A stretch of DNA of 64,000 nt from an uncultured Clostridia bacterium (GCA_934120045.1 CAKOTF010000003.1:1-64000), one strand, 5' to 3'; positions 7,949-16,981 are shown, counted from the stretch's first letter. Numbers and translations: made by a program. The notes: a model not told the origin generated them from the sequence alone.

Positions 7949-9724
7949 ATGAATATAGAAATAAATACAGATAATAATCTACTACAGAATAGAACCAAAT
8001 CAACCAATTGTGATGGGTTATCAGTTTCAAAAAAAATCGATTTATTTGAAAGATATTTGAAAGAAAATTCAAATGAATCAATTCATTCTAATACTATTTT
8101 TGAAGGATATAATATAGGAAGAATTCTTATACAACTTAGATATTTAATGAAAAATAATTTGATAAAATATAACTCTGAAGAACTTAAAAGAATGGAAAAT
8201 TTAGGATTATTAGAAAACACTAAAGAAACAATATATGTAAAAATTAAACGTTTAAAACAGTTTTGCGAAAAACATCCTTATGCATTTTCCAATATTTATA
8301 GATTACGTAAAGATTTAAATAAGAAAGAAAAAATGGAATTTGAAAAAGTTTTTAAAGATTATACTTATATAAGGGAAAGAAAATCTAGAGGAAAATTGCC
8401 CAAAAAATTAGAAGAAGAATTAAATAATAGTCAAATTGGAGGAGTATTTAAAAAAGAGGATATTGGAGAACTTTATGAGAAATATGAAATTGGTGATAAA
8501 GAAAAAAGACAAATAATAAATGAATTTGGAAATATGGAAAAATTAAAAAAATCTTATAAAAAATATATGATAAAACTTGCTAATGCTAAAAATTATAATG
8601 AGATACATAGAATAAAAATTGAAAATAAAGAGTCAGCTATGGAAAACCCAAAAATTCCATTAGTAAGAAATTTCTATTTAGGATCTCAAAGTTTAGAAAA
8701 ACAGAAAGCTTTATTGAATTTTATCTCATATATGTACGGAGAAAAATATGCTACTAATATAATATTAGGACCAGAAGTTGATGTGATTTTAGAAAAAATC
8801 TTAAGAGAAATGTTAACAGATAGAGAAAGACATATTGTGGAATTTAAATTTGGATTAAAAAGAGAAGAAGAAATACCCAAAGAAGTAAGGAATATGAAAC
8901 AACAAAGCATGTATCAAATAATGTGTTATCAAGTAGTACGAAAAATGCGTAAAAAAGAAATAAAAGATGTTTTTTTTAATCATCTTTATAAACCATCTGA
9001 AGAATTTATTAGAGCATATTTTAGTAAAATGGATGTTTTTGAAAAAGATAGCGAACAGTTATCAGATGAAGATAAACAAGAACTATTAAATATGATAGAT
9101 GTGGAAAATGAAAATATTGGAGTAATAGATGAAGATACAATAGAAGAAATGGCAATTGAAAACATAAATTTTTCAACCCAATTATTATATAAGGCAATGA
9201 AATATAATGGGGTAAATACAGTTGGAGATTTATTAGCAAAAGCAAGAAGTAAAAAAGATTTATTAACTATGGCATATATTGGCAATAAAGAAGCAGAAGA
9301 AATAATAGAAAAATTATCAGAATTTGGAATTACAGTTTATAATGGAGTAAAAACGAGAGAAAAAATAGGACTAGAGATAAAAAGCTTAAACTTATCACAT
9401 AGATCATATATGGTGTTGGCAAGAAATGAAATACATACAGTTGAACAATTAGTAGAGAGAATAAAAAGTAAGGATGATTTGTTGCAATTAAGATGGATTG
9501 GAGAAACAACAGCTAATGAAATAATAGAAAAATTGGCTGAAAATGGAATTACAATTTATAAAGATGAAAATGAAGAAGCAATAAAAATAGCATTATCAAA
9601 ATTAAGAATACAACAAGAAAAAATGCAAGAATTAGATGCGAATATTCTTTATCTTAAGAAACAAAGAGAAGTAGGAGAACAATTGGAAAATCAATCTAAA
9701 GGAGAAGATGATAATGGAAGATAA
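7949..9724 (+). CDS. putative DNA/transcription-associated protein with sigma-region-4-like and tandem alpha-CTD-like domains
   Basis: A 591-residue cytoplasmic protein that I cannot assign to a named family. About residues 50-90 (GYNIGRILIQLRY...LENLGLL-like pattern) resemble a helicase-associated (HA) domain. About 287-340 carry LTDRERHIVEFKFGL and a following Q-rich, K/R-rich helix, as in the sigma-70 region 4 helix-turn-helix. About 404-460 and 478-535 are two copies of an RNA polymerase alpha C-terminal-like helix-hairpin-helix domain; the second contains LNLSHRSYMVLARNEIHTVE, strikingly like the alpha-CTD. The C terminus is coiled coil. No catalytic motif is seen. A small coiled-coil gene overlaps its 3' end. 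Role in transcription or DNA binding is inference. Confidence 0.6.
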   Translation: MNIEINTDNNLLQNRTKSTNCDGLSVSKKIDLFERYLKENSNESIHSNTIFEGYNIGRILIQLRYLMKNNLIKYNSEELKRMENLGLLENTKETIYVKIKRLKQFCEKHPYAFSNIYRLRKDLNKKEKMEFEKVFKDYTYIRERKSRGKLPKKLEEELNNSQIGGVFKKEDIGELYEKYEIGDKEKRQIINEFGNMEKLKKSYKKYMIKLANAKNYNEIHRIKIENKESAMENPKIPLVRNFYLGSQSLEKQKALLNFISYMYGEKYATNIILGPEVDVILEKILREMLTDRERHIVEFKFGLKREEEIPKEVRNMKQQSMYQIMCYQVVRKMRKKEIKDVFFNHLYKPSEEFIRAYFSKMDVFEKDSEQLSDEDKQELLNMIDVENENIGVIDEDTIEEMAIENINFSTQLLYKAMKYNGVNTVGDLLAKARSKKDLLTMAYIGNKEAEEIIEKLSEFGITVYNGVKTREKIGLEIKSLNLSHRSYMVLARNEIHTVEQLVERIKSKDDLLQLRWIGETTANEIIEKLAENGITIYKDENEEAIKIALSKLRIQQEKMQELDANILYLKKQREVGEQLENQSKGEDDNGR

Positions 9725-9911
9725 AAAGCAATTTTTTGAAATATATCAAAAAGTAAAAAAAGAAGAAATGAATATAAAAACTTTAGATTCAAAAACAATA
9801 TTAAAAATTTTACAGATGCTTAATGAAGAAATTAAAATAAATGATAGAAGAATTGCCCAAAAAACTGAAGAATATGAAAAACTTTTAAAGATACAAAAAA
9901 AGACTTCATAA
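9714..9911 (+). CDS. small coiled-coil protein of unknown function
   Basis: A 65-residue Lys/Glu-rich, helical protein starting MEDKKQFFEIYQ. ATG 9714 is preferred to ATG 9708 because it lies 9 bases from AAAGGAG (9698-9704). It overlaps the end of the sigma-4/alpha-CTD-like gene by 11 bases, so the two are translationally coupled and may act together. No family recognised. Confidence 0.6.
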   Translation: MEDKKQFFEIYQKVKKEEMNIKTLDSKTILKILQMLNEEIKINDRRIAQKTEEYEKLLKIQKKTS

Positions 9912-9933
9912 CTAATGTTATGAGGCCTTTTTC
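9896..9933. terminator. hairpin between convergent genes
   Basis: Left arm ending TTCATAAC and right arm starting GTTATGAGG with flanking A- and T-runs; it can serve both strands. Confidence 0.7.
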
Positions 9934-9946
9934 TTGTATTTAAAGA

Positions 9947-10447
9947 TTAATGATTATTGTCATCATCATAGTAATTAGTTCTTCTATTATTAGAAGAAGC
10001 ATAATACCAAATTAAAGCAATAATAACAGCAGTGGCAATAGCAATTATAATCCAAGTCCACATAGTAGAATTCATACCTAAGAAATTACCTGTGTTTGCA
10101 TCTGTTGCTGTTCTAGTAGCATTATAACCTGTAGTATTTCTAACTGCTGTATTAGCATCATTACCAATACCAGTCATAATATTATTATTATTAGTATTAT
10201 TTGTAGTATTAGTATTTGCATTATTGTTGTTATTGTTCATATTAGTCATATCATTTATTCCATCTCCAACTCCTTTTACGGCATCTTCAACAGCATTTTC
10301 AGCTCCACCAACAACATCTCTTATACCATTAACAACATTATTACCAGCATTTTGCATAGTATTTTCAGTAGCAAAACTTAAAGTGATAGAAAAAGAGAAT
10401 ATTATTGCTATAGCCAAACCAATTGCAAGAAACAATTTTTTACTCAT
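9947..10447 (-). CDS. secreted/membrane-anchored Asn-rich protein of unknown function
   Basis: A 166-residue protein with an N-terminal signal peptide or anchor (about residues 5-26), a middle section rich in Asn/Thr with an Asn homopolymer tract around residues 70-90, and one C-terminal membrane segment (about 132-150, TWIIIAIATAVIIALIWYY). It ends in a short charged tail with several Asp. The middle segment NAVEDAVKGVGDGIND suggests an amphipathic helix. No known domain. It is transcribed against its neighbours; a likely ribosome site (AGAAAGGAA) precedes its ATG. Confidence 0.75.
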   Translation of the reverse strand: MSKKLFLAIGLAIAIIFSFSITLSFATENTMQNAGNNVVNGIRDVVGGAENAVEDAVKGVGDGINDMTNMNNNNNNANTNTTNNTNNNNIMTGIGNDANTAVRNTTGYNATRTATDANTGNFLGMNSTMWTWIIIAIATAVIIALIWYYASSNNRRTNYYDDDNNH

Positions 10448-10545
10448 AATGTCTAAATTCCTTTCTAAAAATTACAATTAAAGGTTTCAAAACAAAACCT
10501 TATTTATAGTATTAATTTATTAAACCAAAATATACTTGAAAAATC

Positions 10546-10574
10546 TTGCAAAAAAATAAAAAATCATATAAAAT
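10546..10574 (+). promoter_or_regulatory. probable recX promoter
   Basis: TTGCAA (10546-10551), 17-bp spacer, TAAAAT (10569-10574). Confidence 0.5.
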
Positions 10575-10595
10575 TAATCAAAAGGAGCAAACATA

Positions 10596-11099
10596 ATGAG
10601 AATTATAAACAATGTAGATGACTTTAAATCATTAAAATCAATAGATTTAGAAGATATGAAAACTACTAAAATTAATGATTTAAAAAGAAAAGATGAAGCT
10701 AAAACAAGAATAATGAAATATATTGCATATAAAAAAAGAACAGAGCAAGAAGTAAGAAAAAAATTTAAAAATGAAATAGATGAACAATTACTTGATGAAA
10801 TAATTGAATATCTTAAAGAAGCTAGCTATTTAGATGACTATCAATTTATTAAAAAACAAGTAAATGAATATATGATGTTAAAAATATTATCAATAAGAGA
10901 ATTAAAATACAAACTTTTAGAAAAAGGATTAGACAAAAAATTAGTCGAAAAATATATAGAAGATAATAAAGAAGAACTTGAAGAATATGAAAAGAAATGT
11001 ATAGAAAAAATAAGAAGAAAAAAAGCAGGAAATATGGAAGAAGAAAAAATTAATCAATATTTGTTTAGAAAAGGATATCCAATAAGCAAATATGAATAA
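10596..11099 (+). CDS. recX: RecX family regulatory protein
   Basis: A 167-residue basic, all-helical protein. The core (about residues 35-130) follows the RecX three-repeat pattern: AKTRIMKYIAYKKRTEQEVR, then LDEIIEYLKEASYLDDYQF, then ILSIRELKYKLLEKGLDKKLVEKYI. RecX binds RecA filaments and modulates their activity during recombination and SOS induction. Length is normal for Firmicute RecX. AAAAGGAG precedes the ATG. recA is not in the window; the next gene is scpA, so the context is DNA maintenance. Confidence 0.82.
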   Translation: MRIINNVDDFKSLKSIDLEDMKTTKINDLKRKDEAKTRIMKYIAYKKRTEQEVRKKFKNEIDEQLLDEIIEYLKEASYLDDYQFIKKQVNEYMMLKILSIRELKYKLLEKGLDKKLVEKYIEDNKEELEEYEKKCIEKIRRKKAGNMEEEKINQYLFRKGYPISKYE

Positions 11100-11142
11100 A
11101 TTAATTTTGGACAGAGTTGTAGCTTAAAGGAAGGAAAAACAA

Positions 11143-11910
11143 ATGCAAAATTTAATTACAATGGGAAAAATATATTCAATAAAATTAGAAAATTTTGAAG
11201 GACCATTAGATTTATTATGTCACTTAATAGACAAAAATAAAATGGATATTTATGACATAAATATTAGTGAAATAGCAGATCAATATATAGATTATATAAA
11301 TCAAATGGAAAAAATGAATTTAGATATAACAAGTGAATTTTTAGTTATGTCATCAACATTATTATATTTAAAATCAAAACATTTATTACCAAAAGTAGAA
11401 AATGAAGAGGAAGAAATTACAGAAGAAGAACTTATTAGAAGAATAATTGAATATAAAAAATATAAAGAAATAACAAAAAAATTAAAAGAAGCATTTTTAG
11501 TAAATTCAAAAAGATTATTTAAAATGACAGAAGAAATTGAATTACCAAAACAAAAAATTCAAAAAGAATATACTCCAAATATAATACCAGAAGTTTATCA
11601 AAAATTGTTGCAAACAAATGCTGAAAAAATAAATGAAAATGCTGCAAATATTGAGAAAATAGCGATAACAGAAACATTTTCCGTTGGAGATAAAGTAAAA
11701 GATATGTATAGAGTATTAATAAAATATAAGAAATTTACATTTAATAAATTATTTACATTAAAAAAACATAGTAAAAATGAAGTTGTTACAGCATTTACAG
11801 GACTTTTAGAAATGTCACGTAGAAATAAAGTTGTAACAGAACAAGATGAATTATTTGGAGATATAGAGGTAGAAAAGTCAAAATTTCACCCAAAACAAAT
11901 TGAAGATTAA
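11143..11910 (+). CDS. scpA: segregation and condensation protein A (kleisin)
   Basis: A 255-residue kleisin subunit of the SMC-ScpA-ScpB condensin complex, which organises the chromosome. The N terminus has the diagnostic LENFEGPLDLLCHLIDKNKMDIYDI block, which contacts the SMC neck. The middle STLLYLKSKHLLP and a C-terminal winged-helix region (AFTGLLEMSRRNKV) also fit. The start has AAGGAAGG upstream. Normally scpB follows scpA; here the next genes are DUF2953 and GerW genes and no scpB is found in the window. Confidence 0.95.
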   Translation: MQNLITMGKIYSIKLENFEGPLDLLCHLIDKNKMDIYDINISEIADQYIDYINQMEKMNLDITSEFLVMSSTLLYLKSKHLLPKVENEEEEITEEELIRRIIEYKKYKEITKKLKEAFLVNSKRLFKMTEEIELPKQKIQKEYTPNIIPEVYQKLLQTNAEKINENAANIEKIAITETFSVGDKVKDMYRVLIKYKKFTFNKLFTLKKHSKNEVVTAFTGLLEMSRRNKVVTEQDELFGDIEVEKSKFHPKQIED

Positions 11911-11957
11911 AAAAGAAAAAATAGGAAAAAATAATATTATAACTTTTAAGAAAAGAG

Positions 11958-12548
11958 TTGATAATATTGTTTTTTCTTTTTATATTAGGAATATTTACAA
12001 TTTTGATAATTGCAATACATACAAGTAAAATTGGTATAGATATAAAAAATCTTATAATTGATACAGATGCAGAAGAAAAAGTAAATGAAGATGGAAAAAT
12101 ATATGTTTATTTATTATTGTTTAATAAAATTAAATTATTTAGAAAAAATGTAAGAAGTTTACCAATGAAAGATGTGAAATTCGAAGCAAGTGATTTTGAT
12201 ATAAAAATTTTTAAAAATAAAGATATAAAAATAAATTATATTGAATTGATTAGAAATATTGATATAGATATAAAAAATATAGATTTGAATGTCAAGATTG
12301 GAACAGAAGATGCAGGAATAACTGCAATATTAGTGGGAATTTTGGCTGGAATATTGGGAATAATTATAAAAAAGTCGAAATATCAGATTTTGCCAATTTA
12401 TGCAAATAGAAATTTATTAAAAATTAATCTAAATGGTATATTTACAATATATTTGATGCATTATATATATAAATTTATAAAAGACAATATAAAGGAAAGG
12501 TTTATGGATAAATCCTTAAATAAAAATCTAAATTTTAAAGTAAGGTAA
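11958..12548 (+). CDS. DUF2953 family membrane protein (YtfI-like)
   Basis: A 196-residue protein with an N-terminal membrane helix (IILFFLFILGIFTILIIAI), a beta-rich charged middle, and a second hydrophobic segment with Gly (AGITAILVGILAGILGIII, about residues 115-137). This plan and the position directly before a GerW/YtfJ gene match DUF2953 proteins such as Bacillus YtfI. The start is TTG. Function is unknown; association with sporulation genes is by context. Confidence 0.72.
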   Translation: MIILFFLFILGIFTILIIAIHTSKIGIDIKNLIIDTDAEEKVNEDGKIYVYLLLFNKIKLFRKNVRSLPMKDVKFEASDFDIKIFKNKDIKINYIELIRNIDIDIKNIDLNVKIGTEDAGITAILVGILAGILGIIIKKSKYQILPIYANRNLLKINLNGIFTIYLMHYIYKFIKDNIKERFMDKSLNKNLNFKVR

Positions 12549-12556
12549 GTGATATT

Positions 12557-13174
12557 ATGGGAGAACATCCTATTGAAAATTTAATGATGACAGCAATGAA
12601 TAGTATTCAAAACATGGTAGATGTGAATACTATAGTAGGTGAGCCAATTCAATCAATGAATGGAATTACAATTATTCCAATTTCTAAAGTATCTTTTGGA
12701 TTCGCAGCAGGTGGAAGTGAATTTACAGGTGAAACTATAAAACAATATAGAATGAAAGACAAAGATGAAGAAATTGAATACAAATTACCATTTGGAGGTG
12801 GAGCAGGGGCAGGTGTTTCAATAAATCCAGTTGCTTTTTTAGTTGTGCAAGGAGATAATGTAAAATTAATGCCTGTTGACCATCAATCTTGTATTGATAG
12901 ACTTATAGATTATGTTCCAGATTTAATGCAGAAAATTAATGAAATGTTTAATAAATCTATTTGTCAAAAAGATGAAAGAACACAAAGAATTTTAGAAGAT
13001 ATAAAAAAGAAGAATTGTAAAAAATCGGATTGTAATAAGAATCAAGAGGAAAAAGGTGAAGAAGTGAAAAAACAAGATGAAAAAATTGCTCAAAATGAAG
13101 CTGATTCTCAAAAAGAAAATAAGATGAATATTGAAATAATTGAATCAGATGGAGAAGTTTTTGGGGAAGAATAA
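12557..13174 (+). CDS. GerW family sporulation protein (YtfJ-like)
   Basis: A 205-residue protein. The first 135 residues match the YtfJ/GerW family: an N-terminal helix (ENLMMTAMNSIQNMVDVNTIVGEP), then ITIIPISKVSFGFAAGGSEF and the glycine-rich FGGGAGAGVSINPVAFLV. In Bacillus, YtfJ is a forespore protein needed for germination with some germinants. Here the C-terminal 70 residues are an extra Lys/Glu/Gln-rich tail not usual for the family. It lies 8 bp after the DUF2953 gene. It hints that the organism makes spores or descends from spore formers. Confidence 0.88.
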   Translation: MGEHPIENLMMTAMNSIQNMVDVNTIVGEPIQSMNGITIIPISKVSFGFAAGGSEFTGETIKQYRMKDKDEEIEYKLPFGGGAGAGVSINPVAFLVVQGDNVKLMPVDHQSCIDRLIDYVPDLMQKINEMFNKSICQKDERTQRILEDIKKKNCKKSDCNKNQEEKGEEVKKQDEKIAQNEADSQKENKMNIEIIESDGEVFGEE

Positions 13175-13200
13175 AGAGATAGTTTTATAACTATCTCTTT
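13173..13200. terminator. bidirectional terminator between gerW-like gene and murC
   Basis: 12-bp perfect stem (13173-13184 with 13189-13200) around a 4-nt loop. It overlaps the last codons of both convergent genes. Confidence 0.85.
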
Positions 13201-14576
13201 TCAACAATCATAGGTCCTATATTTGTAACAGTTCCAGCTCCTAAAGTAAGAACAATATCATCTTTTTTTACATTTTCTTTTAGATAAGAAGCACATTCTT
13301 CGAGAGAAGGAAGATATATAGCATTTTTTCCTAATTCAATTATTTTATTAACCAAATCTTTTGAAGAAATATTATAAGTATTAGTTTCTCTTGCTGCATA
13401 AATATCTGTAACAATAATATTATCAAATTCAAGTAAAGCATTTGCAAAATCATCTAAAAGATTAAATGTTCTACTATATGTATGTGGTTGAAATACAACC
13501 CAAGATTTATTATATTTTTTATTTTTTAAAGCTTTTGCAGTAGCTTTAACTTCTGTTGGATGATGACCATAATCATCATAAACTCTAGCACCATTTAACA
13601 TACCTTTAAATTCAAATCTTCTATCAGCACCTTTAAATTTATGAATAGCATTTTTTATATCAGTTTTTGAAATTCCATAAGTATCACATAACGCAATACA
13701 AGCTAAAGCATTTAAAACATTGTGTTTTCCTGGAATAGAAAGTGAAATATGTTCATAAAATTCATTATATTTATAAACATCAAATTCAGCCATTCCTTCA
13801 TCATCAAATTTAATATTTTTTGCTTGAAAATCAACATCATCATTTTCGATACCATATTTAATTGCTTGAGCTTTTGAATAAACAGGTAGGTCTAAACAAT
13901 TATTATCATCAGCATTTATTATTAAATGTCCATCTTCAGGTAGTAATTTTACATATTTTATAAAAGCATTCTTTATATTTTCTAAATTTTTATAATAATC
14001 TAGATGATCATTATCAATGTTTAAAATTATTTCAGATTTTGGACTAAATTTTAAAAAACTCTCAACATATTCACAAGCTTCTATTATAAAATTTTCACTA
14101 TTTCCAATTCTATAATTTCCATCAAGTTCTTTTATTATTGCACCAACTTGTATACTTGGATCTCTTAATGCTTCTAAGAAACATAAAGAAACAAGTGATG
14201 TTGTAGTTGTTTTTCCATGTGTTCCTGAAATTGCAATAGTATTTTTATAACATCTTGTAAGTTCACCTAAAAAATCAGATCTTTCTATAGTAGGAATTCC
14301 AAGTTCTTTTGCATGTACAAGTTCTGGATTGTCTTGATGGATTGCAGCTGTATAAACAACACAATCAGCTCCAATTACATTTTTTGCATCATGACCAACA
14401 AATACTTTAATTCCTGCATTTTCTAAAGTATGTAAAATTTCTGAATCAACATTATTGCTTCCAGAAACAGAAAATCCCCAATTAGCAAGTATTTCTGCAA
14501 TTCCACTCATGCTAATTCCACCAATTCCTATCATATGTATTTTTTGATATTTTTTAATATTTTCAATATTTGGCAT
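13191..14576 (-). CDS. murC: UDP-N-acetylmuramate--L-alanine ligase
   Basis: Cytoplasmic ATP-dependent ligase that adds L-Ala to UDP-MurNAc, the first step of the peptidoglycan stem peptide. The 461-residue protein has the N-terminal Rossmann motif HMIGIGGISMSGIAE, the ATP loop GTHGKTTTT (about residues 118-126) and the C-terminal ligase domain with DDYGHHPTEVKAT. These are specific to MurC among Mur ligases. It is transcribed alone on the minus strand from a consensus promoter at 14629-14657. Confidence 0.97.
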   Translation of the reverse strand: MPNIENIKKYQKIHMIGIGGISMSGIAEILANWGFSVSGSNNVDSEILHTLENAGIKVFVGHDAKNVIGADCVVYTAAIHQDNPELVHAKELGIPTIERSDFLGELTRCYKNTIAISGTHGKTTTTSLVSLCFLEALRDPSIQVGAIIKELDGNYRIGNSENFIIEACEYVESFLKFSPKSEIILNIDNDHLDYYKNLENIKNAFIKYVKLLPEDGHLIINADDNNCLDLPVYSKAQAIKYGIENDDVDFQAKNIKFDDEGMAEFDVYKYNEFYEHISLSIPGKHNVLNALACIALCDTYGISKTDIKNAIHKFKGADRRFEFKGMLNGARVYDDYGHHPTEVKATAKALKNKKYNKSWVVFQPHTYSRTFNLLDDFANALLEFDNIIVTDIYAARETNTYNISSKDLVNKIIELGKNAIYLPSLEECASYLKENVKKDDIVLTLGAGTVTNIGPMIVEKR

Positions 14577-14628
14577 TATAAAATCTCTCCTTGTATTTTC
14601 AAAATATATGTCTAAATTATTAGTTCAC

Positions 14629-14657
14629 ATTATATACTTATATAATGCAAATTTCAA
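14629..14657 (-). promoter_or_regulatory. murC promoter
   Basis: Read on the minus strand: TTGAAA (14657-14652), 17-bp spacer, TATAAT (14634-14629). Confidence 0.75.
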
Positions 14658-14716
14658 GTTTTTTGAGACAATAAATCTAAAAAAAAATAAAATAAAAAAT
14701 TTTTTTGAAAAAAAAG

Positions 14717-14742
14717 AGGGAAAAAAGAAAATATTGGAGAAT
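14717..14742 (+). promoter_or_regulatory. possible sigma-H-type promoter for spoVG
   Basis: AGGGAAAAA (from 14717) and GGAGAAT (14736-14742) are 10-11 bp apart, resembling the sigma-H consensus RNAGGAWWW-N11/12-RNNGAAT that drives spoVG in Bacillus. The region is purine-rich, so chance is possible. Confidence 0.35.
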
Positions 14743-14807
14743 AATAGACTAGTACATAAGATATAAAACTTATTAGTACAAAAAATTTAACAGTGGAGGT
14801 GCACACA

Positions 14808-15080
14808 ATGCAAATAACAGACGTACGTTTAAGAAAAGTAAATTCAGAGAACAGAATGAAAGCTGTTGCTTCTGTAACATTCGATAATGAATTTGTTATC
14901 CATGATATCAAAGTTATCGAAAGTCAAGATGGATTATTCATTGCTATGCCAAGCAGAAAAACTCCAAACGGAGAATTCAAAGACATAGCTCATCCAATCA
15001 ATGCTGAGACAAGAGAAAAAATTCAAAAAGCTATTTTAGAAGCTTACAACGCTCCTGAAACAGAAGAATCAGCAGAATAA
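14808..15080 (+). CDS. spoVG: septation/sporulation regulator SpoVG
   Basis: A 90-residue nucleic-acid-binding regulator. The start is set at 14808 because GGAGGT (14795-14800) lies 7 bases upstream; an in-frame ATG at 14793 overlaps that site. The product begins MQITDVRLRKV and contains VASVTFDNEFVIHDIKVI and FIAMPSRKTPNGEFKDIAHP, the hallmark of SpoVG. In Bacillus it affects septation and in other Firmicutes capsule and virulence genes through DNA or RNA binding. It is a single-gene unit closed by a strong terminator. Confidence 0.97.
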   Translation: MQITDVRLRKVNSENRMKAVASVTFDNEFVIHDIKVIESQDGLFIAMPSRKTPNGEFKDIAHPINAETREKIQKAILEAYNAPETEESAE

Positions 15081-15095
15081 TATATAAATATTATT

Positions 15096-15121
15096 AAAGC
15101 CCCAATTAAGGGGCTTTCTTT
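15096..15121 (+). terminator. spoVG terminator
   Basis: Stem AAAGCCCC (15096-15103) with GGGGCTTT (15110-15117), then T-rich. Confidence 0.9.
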
Positions 15122-15126
15122 TATAT

Positions 15127-15372
15127 CTATATAATTTGTTTCCTGATAGAATCAACAATAATACCACAAATGACAAATTGTGTAGCAAAAGTAAAACTAG
15201 ACTTAATTAAAACTTCACCAATATGATAAAATAAGTTAATTCCAAGTAATATGTAAGAAATTAATATTGCAGATGCAATACTTGCAAGAAATATTGAAAA
15301 TAATATACCATATTTTATAATTTTATAAGTATCTTTATCTAAATTTTTTAACCCTGTAATAATTTTATTCAT
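15127..15372 (-). CDS. small two-helix membrane protein of unknown function
   Basis: An 81-residue protein beginning MNKIITGLKNLDKDTYKII with two predicted membrane helices (about residues 20-45 and 53-75). A purine-rich ribosome site (AAAGGA) precedes the ATG. No family recognised. It is divergent from radA. Confidence 0.65.
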   Translation of the reverse strand: MNKIITGLKNLDKDTYKIIKYGILFSIFLASIASAILISYILLGINLFYHIGEVLIKSSFTFATQFVICGIIVDSIRKQII

Positions 15373-15507
15373 AATAAATTCCAGTCCTTTCTGTCTTAAA
15401 ACAAAGGCAAAATAAAATTAGTTCTTATAATTAATAATAACATCAAAATTTGTCGAAATCAAAGGAAATAAATCACAAATAATTACAAACATTTTTTCGA
15501 AAATATA

Positions 15508-15536
15508 TTGACTAATAAAAACAAAAAATATATAAT
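15508..15536 (+). promoter_or_regulatory. radA-disA promoter
   Basis: TTGACT (15508-15513), 17-bp spacer, TATAAT (15531-15536). Confidence 0.8.
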
Positions 15537-15569
15537 TCAAAAAGAAAAATAAGATAGGAATGATGAAAA

Positions 15570-16931
15570 ATGGCAAAAGCAAAAACAATATTTGTATGTA
15601 GTGAATGTGGAAATGAATCACCAAAATGGTTAGGAAAATGTCCAGCATGTAATAGTTGGAATACATTTTATGAACAAAAAATAGAAAAATACACAGAAGA
15701 AAACAAAATAGAAAAAAAGATAAATAATACGCCAAAACCATTAAACACATATATAGGACAAGAAGCAAATAGAACATCAACAGGATATTCAGAATTAGAT
15801 AGAGTTTTAGGGGGGGGATTAGTAAAAGGCTCATTGATATTATTAGGAGGAGAACCTGGAATAGGAAAATCAACATTAATATTACAATTATGTGAGAAAG
15901 TACAAGGAGAAGGAAAGGTATTATATGTATCTGGAGAAGAATCAGCAGAACAAATAAAATTAAGAGCAGATAGATTAAATGTAAAAAGTGAAGAATTAAT
16001 GTTTTTAGGAGAAACAGATATTGACATAGTAAAAGAAGCAATATCAGAAATGCAACCAAAACTAGTAATAATAGACTCAATACAAACAATGTATTCAGAT
16101 GAAATAACTGCTGCAGCAGGAAGTGTAAGTCAAGTAAGAGAAATAACAGCACAAATAATGAGAGTATGTAAAGCACAACAAATAACAACAATAATAATAG
16201 GACATGTAACAAAAGAAGGAAACATAGCAGGTCCAAGAGTCTTAGAACATATGGTAGATACAGTACTTTATTTAGAAGGAGAGAGATATAATACATATAG
16301 AATATTAAGAGCAGTAAAAAATAGATTTGGATCAACAAATGAAATAGGAATGTTTGAAATGAGACAAGAAGGAATGTGTGAAGTAACAAATCCATCAGAC
16401 ATTTTAATAACAGAAAGAGAAGACAATCCATCTGGCTCATGTATTATAGCAAGCATAGAAGGAACGAGACCAATACTAGTAGAAATGCAAGCACTAACAT
16501 CACAATCAGTATTTGGAATACCAAAAAGAACTGCAAATGGATTTGATTATAACAGATTAGCAGTATTAATTGCAGTTTTAGAAAAAAGAGCAGGACTAGC
16601 ATTGGGAGGGCAAGATATTTATTTAAATATAGCAGGTGGAATGAAATTAAATGAACCAGCAGTCGATTTAGGAATAATAGCAACAGTTGCATCTGCATAT
16701 AAAAATATACCAATTCCACAAAGTACAGTTGTTATGGGAGAAGTAGGCTTAACAGGAGAAGTAAGAAGAATTAATTTAATTGAAAAAAGATTAAAAGAAG
16801 CAGAAAAATTGGGTTTTAAAACATGTATAATTCCAGAAAATAACAAAAAAAGCTTGAAAGATGAATACAAATTAGATATAATAGGTGTGAAAAATATTGG
16901 AGAAGCACTAAGAAAATTAGGAATAAAATAA
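15570..16931 (+). CDS. radA: DNA repair protein RadA (branch-migration ATPase)
   Basis: A 453-residue RecA-like protein that promotes branch migration in recombination. The N-terminal zinc finger is FVCSECGNESPKWLGKCPAC. Walker A is GEPGIGKST (about residues 95-103), the RadA-specific KNRFG motif follows (around 250), and the C-terminal Lon-protease-like domain is present. Full length. disA follows after 50 bp in the same direction, the usual Firmicute arrangement that couples DNA-damage sensing to recombination. Confidence 0.97.
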   Translation: MAKAKTIFVCSECGNESPKWLGKCPACNSWNTFYEQKIEKYTEENKIEKKINNTPKPLNTYIGQEANRTSTGYSELDRVLGGGLVKGSLILLGGEPGIGKSTLILQLCEKVQGEGKVLYVSGEESAEQIKLRADRLNVKSEELMFLGETDIDIVKEAISEMQPKLVIIDSIQTMYSDEITAAAGSVSQVREITAQIMRVCKAQQITTIIIGHVTKEGNIAGPRVLEHMVDTVLYLEGERYNTYRILRAVKNRFGSTNEIGMFEMRQEGMCEVTNPSDILITEREDNPSGSCIIASIEGTRPILVEMQALTSQSVFGIPKRTANGFDYNRLAVLIAVLEKRAGLALGGQDIYLNIAGGMKLNEPAVDLGIIATVASAYKNIPIPQSTVVMGEVGLTGEVRRINLIEKRLKEAEKLGFKTCIIPENNKKSLKDEYKLDIIGVKNIGEALRKLGIK

Positions 16932-16981
16932 AAACAAAAGATTAGAAAAATAGGCTTTATAGTAGAGAGGAAGGTTTTTCA

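Noticed and set aside
14793..14807. Upstream start for spoVG
   Set aside because: It overlaps the GGAGGT site; the family starts at MQITDVRLR.
15418..16440. 340-residue Leu-rich minus-strand open frame
   Set aside because: Poly-Leu/Ile/Phe composition is the antisense of an AT-rich gene (radA); many similar shadows occur opposite other genes.
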